This document shows, in pieces, positions 35,327 to 46,634 of a DNA stretch of 64,000 nt. Within the stretch, counting starts at the first letter, position 1, and every line of letters begins with the position of its first letter. The notes under the pieces were generated by a model that worked only from the letters and a program-made list of their open reading frames with translations, was not told the DNA's origin and searched no databases. Source of the stretch: Rhizophlyctis rosea (taxonomy: Eukaryota; Chytridiomycota; Chytridiomycetes; Rhizophlyctidales; Rhizophlyctidaceae); NCBI GenBank assembly GCA_027596075.1, contig JADGJC010000114.1, forward strand, positions 1 to 64,000, given 5' to 3'. Position numbers and translations under genes: made by a program.

Positions 35327-36163
35327 ATGAACCCTTTGACCTTCTTCAACAATTCAACAGAATCAAAGCACCTGCAACAGATGCGCACGCTTTGGAAGGA
35401 CACTACCACGGCGGACCTCACCCTTGTGGTCGGCCAAGACAAAGTCCTCATGAAAGCTCACATGTACGGCTTCAGCGGTCATTCGATTTCAAAAGTTCTT
35501 TAGGTGATGCTGGTGGTTTGTAGCTGAAATATGCATGTCCAACAGGTGCATCCTCAAAGTCACCTCTCCATCCTTCGAAGCAATGTTCTCAAGCGGAGAG
35601 TGGAAAGAATCGAAAACCAGGACCGTCCAGATTCCGTCCCTGACGCTTGAAGCTGTCGGATTTGCTCTGGGGTTCATGTACATGGGGCACATCACATTGG
35701 TATGGTCCGGGGGTAAACTGTTGATGACATATCGGACCCAGCGAATGAGTAACGTTCACCAATGTTTTTCAGCCAAGCTCTCTCGAATCTGAACCCAGTG
35801 TGCTACTATGACTTCAAAGTGGTCATGCAGGCGTGGATAGAAGTTCAGGAAGACCGTGACCACAAGTTCACCACCGCCATCATTCCCATGTTGGCTAGAC
35901 AGTGGGACCTGGTAGAAGTCGGCACGGTAACAAAACGGGTTGAGGATTTGATTACCATCATGCGGCAGGCGCAAAATAATCAATATAGGAGCATGGAGGA
36001 TTTGGTTGGTTGTGCATGGGCTTGGACCGAGACGAAATGGGCAGCTGGTGGTCATGATGCGGATTTCGCTGTGCAGTTACAAATGATTTGGGAGGTGCTT
36101 AGGGCAATGGTTGTAGAGGCAGACGAGAATGGTAGATTCGATCCGCCAATTTCTACGTGGTGA
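35327..36163 (+). pseudogene. BTB/POZ protein, first copy, third exon out of frame
   Basis: Exon 1 (35327-35463) codes for MRTLWKDTTTADLTLVVGQD and exon 2 (from 35546) for CILKVTSPSFEAMFSSGEWK, together a BTB/POZ core with the usual AD-L-V-G and SPxFxAMF-xSxxWKES motifs. The natural donor GTATGG at about 35700, where the third copy has its intron, joins out of frame to the next open part (about 35770-36163: AWIEVQEDRD, MLARQWDLVEV, MEDLVGCAWAWTE). About 40 residues present in the third copy are also missing. Either a frameshift has disabled it or an upstream donor (35675 region) is used. BTB domains dimerise and often recruit CUL3 ligases; the C-terminal helical part is family-specific and its function is unknown. 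Confidence 0.6.
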
Positions 36164-36713
36164 AACAGCTTGGAGATGATTCTGGGGCGGGTGTAAAACC
36201 TGAAGCATGCCAATAGTTACATCCTGGTTGATGGTGCGTACACCTCAATCCACTGAGTTTACGCATAGTGAAGTGGGTTGCCGGAGTGATCATGAGGAAA
36301 GTATTTCTATAGCAGCGCAACCAAATCTATTAAGCACCCTTCATCCAAGCATGTACACTCCCGTCCAACCACCTTCACCTCCATCAGCCGAAAGATATAT
36401 CCATCTATCCAACCCGGAAAGCAAAAATATGCCAAAAATCAAATCACGAACATGAGAGCATTCAACATAGACATGACAAACGACCGAACCAGAACAAAAG
36501 GAGAAGAAACAACAGTCGTTTGCCTCCTAAAGGGTTTTTATATCAAAAGGAGAGAAAGAAATAACAAAAAAGAGTTTCCCGAGAGGAAGCTGGGAAACTC
36601 GAAAAACTTGTGAAACATGGGACCAAACAAAAAGAAAGAACAAGAAGGAAACACGGTTCTATATCTCCAACAATCATCATCACCCTTCCTCATCCCTCAT
36701 CCCTCCTGCCAAT
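36164..36713. other. Spacer between convergent genes
   Basis: This 3' spacer separates the first BTB copy (+) from the first SH3 membrane protein (-). I see no coding sequence. Confidence 0.5.
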
Positions 36714-38674
36714 CTACCGCCCCTGCCCCAAAGCCCTCGTCAAAGTCCCCGCATTATCCTGCGCTCCCATCGTCCCGTATCCCAAGCTCGACAACCTGTA
36801 CATGCTGACCGTTCGGCTCGCGCGGAGGGATTGGCGGTCGGGAGGTGTTGGTTGGGCTTCCACGATGACTAAGGGGAGCATACCACTAGATGGAAGAAGA
36901 GGGGGTTAGATGGATGGGAAAGGGAGGAGAAGGGGATGGGAGACTTACGCAGCACCGCTTCGGAGGTTACGACCGAATACCCAACCGTCTTCGAAGGCTT
37001 CTGTGATTAGGATTGGGTCCTGGAATGGGAGAAGAGAAGGTGAGTGGAGATTCGTGGAGCGATGCACAGAAATCGCAAGACAATCCACCAATAAGAACCA
37101 ACCCCCCCCCCCCCCCCGCGGCGCGGAATACCTACCCCAACAAAAATCTCAATCTCATCACTCATATTAGGCACATAATCATAAACCGCATGCTTCAACC
37201 CCAACAAACTATTCAAATCCGCATTCGGACCCTGTCCAGCATGCATCTGCTCTCCATTCGTCCCTTGTTGTTGTTGCCCTGCTGCCACCGCCCCTGCAGC
37301 AACCCCCGCAGCGCCAACAGCCGCCATAGCAATCTGCTGCGCATCCTTCCCGCCACCCGTCCCCACACTACTTGCATCCGCATCCCTCCCACCCCGACCC
37401 ATACTCTGCTGACCACCGACAAGCCATTGGTCTTCGTCGTTGTCGAGTTGTGGTGGTGCTGCTCCACCAACGGCAGGGGAACGAGAGACGGAGCCGTTAG
37501 GTTGTGGTGTGCCGCGGTGTGCGCCTCCGGGACCGGAGCCCCCGCCGGCCATGGCGGTTGAGGGTGGGGGAGGGTAGGTTGTGGAATCGTTGAAAGGGTT
37601 GGTTTTTTGGTCTTGGGATCCGACGTATGCGGGGTTGCTTTCGAACATTGGTGGGGGTACATCTAAAGGTCTAGGACCCTTCTCATCCAATCCTCTCGGA
37701 GCACCACCACCACCCTCGTTCTTAAACACACCCGCCTCCTTCAACTCAGCCTGCTTCCTCCTTCTACGGGCTACCAAGAATGCAGCGAGAGCGGCAAGCA
37801 TGATGATGGCGATGACGAAGATGACTATGACGGGGACTTTGGGGAATGTGCCGTTTCCGCTGGAGGAATCGGAGGAGGCGTTGTTGGCGGAGGTGCCGTT
37901 TGTTGCAGTGGTGGGAGTTGCGGATGCTGCGGATCCGCTGCCGGCGGTTGCGGTTGCGGTTGAGGTGGCAGAGGAGATGGTTGCGGAGGAGGAGCCGCCG
38001 GCTAGGACGTTCTTGCAGCAGGAGTCGGTGGATTTTTGGCGGGTGCAGACTGCTGTGGTGTTTGTTTCTAAGTAACCTGTGGGAAGACAAGATGATCTCA
38101 AGTGAGTCTTCAATTTATCTTTTGATAGTTGTTTGCTTCTTGAGTACATACCACATGGCTCATTAGGTACACCAGCAAAACACCGAGCTCCCGTTGCCAG
38201 CTTAGCTGAACTATAAGTAGTGCAAAAGTCCGCGATCTTCTTTGCCTTGGCTGCCCGTGCCTGTCCACTCGCCGACGTGGCCGCAACAGCAGGACAAACC
38301 GACGTATCAGCGAAAAAGTCCTGAACAGATGATGCCGCCGTATCACACTGAGCAGGACACAAGATCTCCTCCATACTCCTCGCAGCAGGCAAGGCGCATC
38401 CCAGAAGCAGCGCTCGTTCAACGGCCGATGAACAGAAGTACGCGAGCTGGTACCGAAGAGCACCCATCGTGACTGCGTTCTGAGCGGCGCCTTGAGTACA
38501 TCCTGTGCCGGCGATGAGGTCGTTGGCTAGTTCAGTGGGTTTTTGCCAAATGACTTGTGCTTCCGCGGTGAAGTTTGCTACTGTTCTAAATTCGGCGGTG
38601 ACGACTGGGAAGCTATTGAAGTCTGGTCCGCAGGGCGTGGAGGCGTCGAGGTTTATGCACTTTGGTGTGGCCAT
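36714..38674 (-). CDS. Single-pass membrane protein with cytoplasmic SH3 domain, copy 1
   Basis: Exons 38152-38674, 37136-38076, 36949-37019 and 36714-36885 give 568 aa. Residues 1-175 form a Cys-rich region (TPCGPDF, LRYQLAYFCSSAVERAL, CPAQCDTAASSVQDFF); after the first intron come DSCC and a Ser/Thr/Ala stalk. A membrane helix at about 254-276 (VIVIFVIAIIMLAALAAFLV) is followed by RRRRK, placing the N-terminus outside. The cytoplasmic part is Gly/Pro/Gln-rich and ends in an SH3 domain (AVYDYVPNMSDEIEIFVGDP, EDGWVFGRN, GMLPLVIVE). The layout recalls fungal sensors such as Sho1 or Fus1 without being either. Oddly, MATPKCINL starts inside the ectodomain: no signal peptide is visible, unlike copy 2, so an upstream exon may be missing from this model. 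Confidence 0.8.
37102..37117. repeat. 16-C run inside an intron of the SH3 gene
   Basis: Sixteen C lie in the second intron of the minus-strand SH3 gene (37020-37135), 18 bases after its donor. On the transcript this is a poly-G run, followed by the acceptor at 37020. It could affect splicing, or its length may be a sequencing artefact. Confidence 0.7.
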
Positions 38675-39914
38675 TGTTGGTTGAGGGGCAGGGCTGGCGT
38701 TTTAGGTTATTGTTTTTTGTGGAAGTTAAGATGAAAACGTCGGGTATAGTCTATCGGCTCTGGGACGAGGAGTTGGCGTGGTGTTATGTGAGTCTAGTAT
38801 ACTCTGTCTATTCCGCCACTCTTTCTAGGTTATGGTAGCTTGCTAGCGAGCTACAACATCTATTGCGCAAACCGTCAAAGGACCAGCCCTCTGAAAGATA
38901 TAAAGAGGGAAGAGGAGGTCCGCCGGCTGTCCTGTGATTATCAAAAAAGGCCCAACAGGTGCCTATTATGAGGGGCAAACAAAGAAAACTTGATCGTCCG
39001 TTTCCTCAACTTCGAAGGAGGAGGGCAAGTCCGGCGAAGCCGAATCCCGCGCCGTATGAAGACAAGGTGGGCAGGGAAAATTGACCAGCACTCAGAGCAA
39101 ATGGAAGACAAGATGGGTCTCCCTTTAGGCTTTCTCCCAATGCAGATTCAGCGGCTTTCCCTGTCAAAACCGTTTACAGTCACCCTCTTCCCTTGAACTT
39201 CCGAGGTCTCGTCCTCAAGCCGGCAAACTCGCCACCGCCCAACCAGGCGCATCTCTTGTCACCCAATCAACCCACACATAGGGCAAGTGATCAACCACCG
39301 CAGTGGGGTCCAAATTATGGGTCCTATATCCACCTTCCATATCCAACATGTAATCCACTTTCCTTGTTGAGCACAATGGTAGCACTTGTGCTACATGCTG
39401 CTGGCCCCATCCAGCCTCCGGGACCTATGGCCCAGCATTTCCTAGTCAACGAGTGAACAAACCACAATTGGAGAATGAGGGAGGTGGCGTGGGTCTACGC
39501 CTCAATTTGCATTCCGATTGCCACTCATCTGCTGGTCCTTGTGTTACATTCAAACCCTGTTTGCGGTTGCCGCTGCGCAAATGGGAATGCATTCGGAGGG
39601 TGGCACAGTCATCATTCGTCAACCCTGTCGCACAAACTTTGGAGTCTTGCTTCCCAAGATGCTTATGTAAACTTTACGGAAGGGTTCAAGGGTCCAACGA
39701 AAGTCGGTGAGGAGACTGCAGATCCCTTGGCCGAAGACTTGCGTGCCGAATTACTCACCAAATGTACGCGGAGCTCATTGAGACCAGACGCAGGAAAGAG
39801 TGCGTACATCCTACCAGCAATAGATTGGTCTCAAAGCCTCGCATCAAGAAACACCCACATAATGATCCTCCCGTATCACCTGAGTAAATCGGATATCTAG
39901 CTTTTACGGCATTC
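38675..39914. other. Spacer with promoter of SH3 copy 1
   Basis: No gene was recognised. The part next to 38675 should hold the promoter of the SH3 membrane protein and perhaps a missing first exon; I could not find a signal-peptide-like exon there. Confidence 0.45.
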
Positions 39915-40238
39915 CTAATTCGCCATCGCCATAATCCCATCAAGAAGCGCAAACTTGTTATCCCGAAACTCTGACGCTTCCTTATCCTGTGCACCAATCC
40001 ACGCCCCAGCACACCGCAACAAACCCTCCATGCTCGCCCCCGCCGATTTCGCCTCCTTCATAATATGTAACATATACTGAACATCAGCAATTGCTCTCGC
40101 CACCTCCATCAATTGAGCTTCCTTGCCGAGCACGGGGATCATCACATCGATACATTCCGGCATATTTGACTCTTGTATGACTCTCCAAGCCTCGAGGCGT
40201 GCCGGAAGATCATGCAAGCTTAGGACGGAGAGCATGTA
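39915..40238 (-). pseudogene. Tandem duplicate of the BTB gene's C-terminal part
   Basis: A minus-strand open frame, ENTLLDYMLSVLSL, EAWRVIQESNMPECIDVMIP, SMEGLLRCAGAWIG, aligns with the C-terminal helical part of the copies at 40240-41117 and 41643-42579. It overlaps the preceding frame's last codons, one reading frame over, and has no BTB domain of its own. It looks like a tandem partial duplication, once perhaps read as one protein with two C-terminal domains and now separated by a frameshift. Confidence 0.55.
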
Positions 40239-40239
40239 A

Positions 40240-41117
40240 TCAAGTAAGGTGTTTTCGTGTGTCGGTGGCGCGATGAGGAATCATCATCTCTACCATTGCG
40301 TCAAAAAGCATACACTTCGCGTCGACTGTGTTTGGGATCTTGATTCCGTTGGGTCCCCTGAGCCGGGCATCCGCATACCCAATAATCCGTTCCATGCACA
40401 TCCCGTTCACTCTTGCTTGCTGAAGGATAAGAATTAGGTCCTGGATGTCAACCGTTTCCTCTTGAGATAGCAGTTTCTCTGTTCTAGCTAGAAATGAGAC
40501 CATCATCTTCAAACAGTCCTGGTCCGCCACCTTCTGGATGAACTTCCACGATTCGATGGATGTCAACCAATGTTGATCGTCCACTGCGAACCGCATATGG
40601 TCAACGAAAGTAGTCTGGTATGTTAAGGGCTCGATGAGGAGTATGTCAAGGTGATTTGTATGTCGGTGCAGCATTGAGTTTGCTAGAACCTGTCCAAAGC
40701 CGTGATGGAAAGGCTATGGAATCTGGCTACGTCACCCGCAGTGTTTGGGAGTTATTGATGTGTACATATTGTAATGCTTATGGTTGGTCAGATCAAACTC
40801 ACCAAGCAAAGATTGCCTGTTTTCATGTACTGGAGGGCAACTGCTACGCCAGACAGAGTGAGGAAGGGAAGGTGTACTATTTTCGTTAGGGACTCTTTTC
40901 CATTCGTTGCTGCGAAACATTGCACGAAAGAAGGGCGAGGCGGCTACCAGGATCCCGCTGTGACAGAGAATGGTTAGTGCCCATAAGCTGTGCACAATAT
41001 GACACTTACAAAGCTATGGGCCGTCAGACACTCTTTCTTTTGCCCTATTACCAAACTGATATCAGCGTCCAGGCCCTCTTGCAAGGGCGTAAGCATCTGT
41101 CGTTCATGTTTGCTCAT
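40240..41117 (-). pseudogene. BTB/POZ protein, second copy, frameshifted
   Basis: The start (MSKHERQMLTPL, 41117) and BTB start (GLDADISLVIGQ) are intact. The donor GTAAGT after AHSF does not match the phase of the acceptor at 40958, and the second exon (40803-40957) reads GILVAASPFFRAMFRSNEWK and then needs one fewer A in a four-A run (near 40899) to continue as ESLTKIVHLPFLTLSGVAVA. The third exon (40240-40689) is fully open: FIQKVADQDCLKMMVSFLAR, MCMERIIGYADARLRGPNG. With two separate lesions the copy is probably not functional, although the single-base change in a homopolymer could be a sequencing error. Confidence 0.65.
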
Positions 41118-41642
41118 GTTTCAACAGCAACGATGAAAGTAAAGAATTGATTTGGTCGCGGATGGACAGAATGTGTAATGATCGTTGTCTGTCACGCGCC
41201 GGATGTCCGCCATTGTCCGGTAGGTGCTTTTTGGCTTCCATGTCGATCCAGAGTCGGTAAAGCACATGACCACATGTTGTTTACTAACAAAGGGCCAGAT
41301 TTGCTTTTGTGTGTGAACAGTCACCAGGCCTGAATCGAATCATTCAGTCGTGCTCTCAAGTTTCACGTCAGTCAGATTGATATCTTCCTTACCTGTCAAT
41401 CGCACCTCAACAAATCACGGCACTATCGGATACAGGTACATTCAATCGTCATGAGGACGCTATGCTAATTGCCACAACTGAACAGTCGATGAATGCACAT
41501 AGACAGTTGGATTTCCGCACACAAGCAAACTTTAGAAGTTTTACAGCAAAACCGGAAACACAGCTATTTCACATGCAATAACGTAAGATTTGGCAGCTAT
41601 GCATCTCACACCCGGTACCAGTCTGTAACTTCTGCTACATCC
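41118..41642. other. Spacer between BTB copies 2 and 3
   Basis: This spacer should hold the promoter of copy 2 (-) and the 3' flank of copy 3. No coding frame was recognised. Confidence 0.45.
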
Positions 41643-42579
41643 TCAAGGATGCCAATCCTCACCGGAAGTATCTCCTTCTTCATCCTTCCAGGGTGACAAA
41701 TTCAAATCACGCATATTAGCCAGCTCATCGAAAAGCATTCCCTTCTTGTCATCGCCATTGTACCCTTTGACCCACGTATCTGCACATCCCAGAATATCTT
41801 CCATTGCAACCCCACTTTTCCTTGCCTTCCTTAGAATGCGAATCAGATGATGCACATCAACTGTCGCCTCTGCCACTCCTCCCAGACCCCCCAGCGCTCG
41901 CAGTGGCCTTATCCGCCTACCCAGATATGAGATCATCATGTCGATGCAGTCGCCATTTTGCGCTTCATGGATCTCTTTCCAAGCGTCGATCTGTGTTTGC
42001 GAGTCTTGCTTGTCTAGGGGGTGACGCATGTGCCGGAGCACGGCGTTCTTCCCCGGCGGTGGTGTGAAGATAAAGTATGTCATGGCGTTTTGGATGTCGA
42101 TGCAGGCTTGGAAGCTTTGAGGCCAATCAAGAGACGTGATGGATTCTGGCTGTATAACATAATTGTCAGCGGAGGCTGTGATGTGCGCAAGCGGCGGGCC
42201 ATATTGAAAGCTTACCAAGTCGCGACTGCCGGTATACATGAGCTGAACCGCGATCTCAACCCCGCGCGGTGTCAGCAACGGAAGCTCAACCGTCTTTGTG
42301 CTGGATTCTTTCCACTTGTCGTTTGCGAACATTGCTTCAAAGAAAGGTGACGCAGCTTGCAGCATTCCGCTGATAAAGTGTCATTTATACTATTCAGCTT
42401 CAAGATCGTCGTGACGGGAGCCCCGCAATAGCCACCAACCTGTGCACCATCTGACGTTCCATGCTCTCGCCAACCAGCAGAGCGACATCAGCCCCGATGC
42501 CGTTTTTCAGAAAGGTAAGCATCTGCTGCTCGTGTGTGCGCATATGCTTGGTGCTGCGTAGAAGAGATTGAGGGCTCAT
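41643..42579 (-). CDS. BTB/POZ domain protein, third copy, intact
   Basis: Exons 42440-42579, 42216-42369 and 41643-42149 join in frame (introns 70 and 66 nt, GTTGGT..TATCAG and GTAAGC..ATACAG) to give 266 aa. Residues 15-95 are a BTB/POZ domain: GIGADVALLVGESM, GMLQAASPFFEAMFANDKWK, TKTVELPLLT, IAVQLMYTGS. The C-terminal half is helical: QIDAWKEIHEAQNGDCIDMM, HHLIRILRKARKSGVAMEDI, LGCADTWVKGYNG. Several fungal BTB proteins act as CUL3 substrate adaptors; whether this one does is not visible here. It is the only one of three local copies without a lesion. The start could also be the Met at 42543. Confidence 0.78.
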
Positions 42580-43093
42580 TAAATCCAGCACTGATACGAA
42601 GCGGACTTAGTGGGGTGGTTGTTGATAGCTTCTGATTAAGAAAAGGATGGACAAAGAGGAGAAAGTGGAGAGTTATCGCCGAATTTCGCAAGCGAGGCAA
42701 AACCCCATTTTCGCGAAAGACTTTATGTTTCAAAGTTTTTATGTTTCTGACTGATGTCAGATGAGTCCAGCTCCATCTATGCGCATGAACAGCCATGAGG
42801 TTTCAAGTCGCACCTGCTCCGATTTTGTGATGATTGATGCGATGGGAACGAATGTGACGACGCCAGCTGAAGTGCGGCGTGCAAGAGTCATTCAATAGAT
42901 GAAGGCCTTTCCACCCACTGTGCAAGAATGAAAATATGGAATCACACGGTGGGCTACTAGAACGATAATTTTTGGTTACAAACAATCGGTCGGGAGCATA
43001 TCCCCACCATTTTACATTCCATAAGATTGTCCACTCAATTCCAGGTAAACCGATCGGAGATCAAATATGCCTCTTCGCAGCCGTCCACCCCAC
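42580..43093. other. Spacer upstream of BTB copy 3
   Basis: This is the leader and promoter of BTB copy 3 (-) and the 3' flank of the multi-pass membrane gene (-). No coding sequence was recognised. Confidence 0.45.
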
Positions 43094-43880
43094 TCAAACC
43101 GCTAGTTGTGACAGTTGACGCCGGAAACGCCATACAATCCAAGCAGGCACCACCTGCAATATCACACGACACAAAGTCAATGGTCCGTAACCCATCATCC
43201 CCTCAATGTTATCCGTAACCAACCAAGCAACAAAACTCACCTTACACAAAACCTGCCAAGCCCCAAAAATCAACGTCATGGTCACCAGTTCCTTATACTG
43301 ACCCCAACACACCTCGCGCGAGTAATATCCTCCGCGGTAGACTGAATCGCCTTCACAATGTGCCCAAGCTGCTAAGAATGCCATCATCATGCCGGCAATC
43401 TTCCGTATGATGTCGAGTGCTGGGGGAGAGTATTTTGGAGATGTTGGTTGCATGCAGAAATGATTGATGTTGGAAGAGATGGATGTACCTGCTAGGAGTA
43501 TCAGCCATATTGAGTAGGCCCGCACGAGTTGTGGGTGTTTCTATGATGATATTAGGGAGAGAGGTCAGCTTTAGGTTGACCAAAGGGGCAAGCAGGGAGT
43601 AAAGCAAGGTCCACTTCTTACCTTTGCTGCTCCATAAAGTCCCACGAGCGATGTGATCAAGTGTAGGACGCTTGGCTCGTCGAACTGTCATGAACAATAT
43701 GTGAGTAATGGGATAGAAATAGGTACAAACAATCGTTGTGGGGGAGCTTATGTTGACTTACGATGGTCCAAAAGGCGATGATGCACGTCAGGCTTTGAAC
43801 TGTTGTGACGGCGGATGCGTAAGGACGAACATCTGAGAGAAACGCCTGTGAGCCACTTACGTGAAAGCATACTGGGTTGG
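43094..43880 (-). CDS. Multi-pass membrane protein, family not recognised, 5' end unresolved
   Basis: Four 3' exons are clear: 43762-43832, 43622-43684, 43241-43540 and 43094-43153, joined by GT-AG introns of 77, 81 and 87 nt with matching phases. The product has at least four hydrophobic segments: VQSLTCIIAFWTI, VLHLITSLVGLYGAA, YSIWLILLAGTSIS, IAGMMMAFLAAWA, LVTMTLIFGAWQVL, and ends with a basic tail WRFRRQLSQLAV. I do not recognise the family. The first coding exon is uncertain: a 10-nt exon starting at 43870 would need a 28-nt intron, too short, so the true first exon is probably further upstream or 43832 extends further. The last intron (43154-43240) has GTGAGT and TTGCAG but its length is a multiple of three with no stop, so it might be retained. 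Confidence 0.55.
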
Positions 43881-46634
43881 TGTGTATGAACGCAGGCTGG
43901 AGGGGTAGGCAGACCGATCAGCGTGGCATGCCTCCTCAGTTCATGATTATATGCACAGGGTGCGCCTGCACCTGTCTCATTCAAGCGTGTGGCGACCTCA
44001 GACGGCAAAGGATTGAGCCATCACCGAGAAGGTTATTGAGTAAGATACGTCAAAGACATATGACCTATTTTTGGAACAGGCCCGAATGGTTGGAGCCATT
44101 GATGGCCGCCTTTCTCTTCAGAGGATGTGTGGTGGTGTACCAGTGATGTGCAAGTGACGCTTTCTGGTACAGAATAGCATAGAGGGCAACCCTTACAGAT
44201 TTTATCCTACACATCCGTAATTCGGCCTGCTGTCAGCGTGATGGGCCGAAAGCGGCTGTTCGCAGTGTGGGAAACGCTGTGGCTGAAAGTCAAACACGTC
44301 CGGTGACTGTGCCCCGTGCCAACATTTTCAGCTTGCGAGTTTCCTCACACCCATCCAACATTGATTTGTTGTGGCATTTCAGCCACGATCTTGCATGCAA
44401 CCTCACAGCAACCGATGTTCATTGTCAACCTCACTTGTAGTGAACCAATATGGCTCCCACGACCCTTCCGGCTCAACTCATGAGCGCAGTGGTCTTGCCC
44501 CTCTCCTCTTCAACTCTTCAAAAGTCGCATATCTCACCATGCCTGTTAGACCATCACGCGGTATCAACTCCAGCACCGAACGCATGCATCAATCACACGG
44601 ATGCAATATGAGGGTAGCTTCTCTCTGTTCCTCTCCTAAAATCCTTCCCTACCTGTCGTGCACCATAACAAGAAGTGTGCAATGCTCAACAATGCGTATC
44701 TCAAAATTGTTGACGGTACTCGTTGCTATGAACAGCACAAATGCCGGTTTTTTGCCTAGCGTTACTTGAGTTTTCTTTTTGTGCAGAATGTCCCCAATCA
44801 CTACCGCATGCTCTTCTCTGGCATCGTGGCAAGTCATTCCCGTGATAAACATCGACAAGAAACAGTCGTACATCGGTAACAGAAACGAATTACAAAAGAG
44901 ACGCAAGGACAACAAACAAAGCCTCTGATTGACTAGACAGGCACCCTGCGGACCCCTTTTCGTTGCGGTGATTTCGATTTCTTCTGCGATTCACTCGGGT
45001 GGCCATGCAAGCAAGACAGACTGATGTTAGTGTTCCGCCCGTCACAGTCATGACCCCAAGCCAAGCCAGTATCATGTGCCAGTATCATGTGGGACTTGAG
45101 TTACACTCTCCCATTATCATTTACCGAACGCTTGTGGGATCTCCTGCAGTTGATGGCAGCCGTAGATCCTGTAGATCCCCATGACGGTAGTCTGCTCGGT
45201 TGTTTTTTCTTCCTGACACACGAAGGCACGTATCCGTAGCATAACAGTTGCCTTCTTCACAGCTAGCGCCCTTACTGTAATAAACTTGTTCACACGATAA
45301 AATCTGAACCAACTTGTCAGTGCTGAATTACATGGTAACGTCTCTCACTTCTTTGCGGCAACCCTCACATTTGTTGAAATCGTTGATACACCATGATGAA
45401 GCTTGTTCTTGAATCATCATTTTGAAATCGCAGAGAAAACCATATGGAGAAATGGATTGTCATTCCCCTCTCCTCACTAGCCAGTTTCAAGTGATAATCT
45501 TTATCATTCTTTCATTCTGTTCTTGTAATAAAGTACATTACATTTGATCTCTTAACTAATGAATATTTCCCATCATGCCCGTCAGAAAGCATGACGGACT
45601 TGCAGCTCCATCAGATGATCAGCGCACGGACGGTGTGACTGGTGTATGACGGAATGTGCGTCGTTATGCCATCAGCAGATGACAATGTCGAAGGATAGAT
45701 TGTTTAGTCCTCTTGAAGGGAAGCAACTAATTCCACTACCGGGGTCTTGCACTGCTTACCGCAACACTCCCCATTCCAGTTTGTTTATGTAATCCCGTCC
45801 CTTTTTCCTCCACAGATCGTACAAATAGGATCAAACAAACACAACCCGAGGTTGCGTGGCAAAAAGAAGGTGCAAGTTGGCGAGGTACAGGATGATCTGC
45901 GCTGCGCATGAGCAATTATCCATATTTTATCTTCTGCGGTTGGTTGTCATGTAGGCGCTTCGCTCTCTTCATTTCCGTTTCTGGTGCAACGAAAGCGACA
46001 AGGGGCACCAAGGGGTCACCACAGCAAATACGTTTATTTGGAAGTCATCCTAATGTATGAATTCCGGCCAATGGTAACATGCATTGGGTGATTCTGTACT
46101 TGTATGACTTTTTTTTGGTCCTCACAAAATCACCGGGGCAAAGTTAACTTTCGGCTAGTGTGAAAACGGATACCATCTCTTCCCGACACCATCAGAGGCC
46201 CTCGCTCAGTCACGCAGACGTAGGGGAACCCAGAAGCGATTTTTGATCTCTCCCTACATCAGTCCCCACATGACGAATGACAACGACTGATGTTTGCAAG
46301 ACTCAGCGCACCATCTGCTCGCTCATCAATTCGAACATGACACCTCAACGTTTCTCAATCGAATCAAAACCTTACTATTTGATACATCCGAACGAAAAAA
46401 AGGAACCCTTCCAACAGTGCAACGATCGACAATAGGACAATATCGCTATAATACTGCAAAAGCACTACTTATAATCAACAAAAACAGACGCTATGAAAGT
46501 TTCATACACCTAAACGACAAAGACATTCTATATATCCCATATCGCCAAATACCCCACACGTCTGCCATCTACCAATCTAAAAAGACCCACTCCCTTCCCA
46601 TTACTCTACCCTCCCACTCCCTCCTCCTTCCCCT
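43881..46634. other. Gene-free block
   Basis: No coding sequence, tRNA or mobile element was recognised here. The part near 46634 is the 3' flank of SH3 copy 2 and includes a C/T-rich stretch. Confidence 0.45.

Noticed and set aside
43832..43870. Ten-nucleotide first exon followed by a 28-nt intron in the membrane-protein gene
   Set aside because: The phases fit, but 28 nt is too short for spliceosomal removal; the 5' end is left open.
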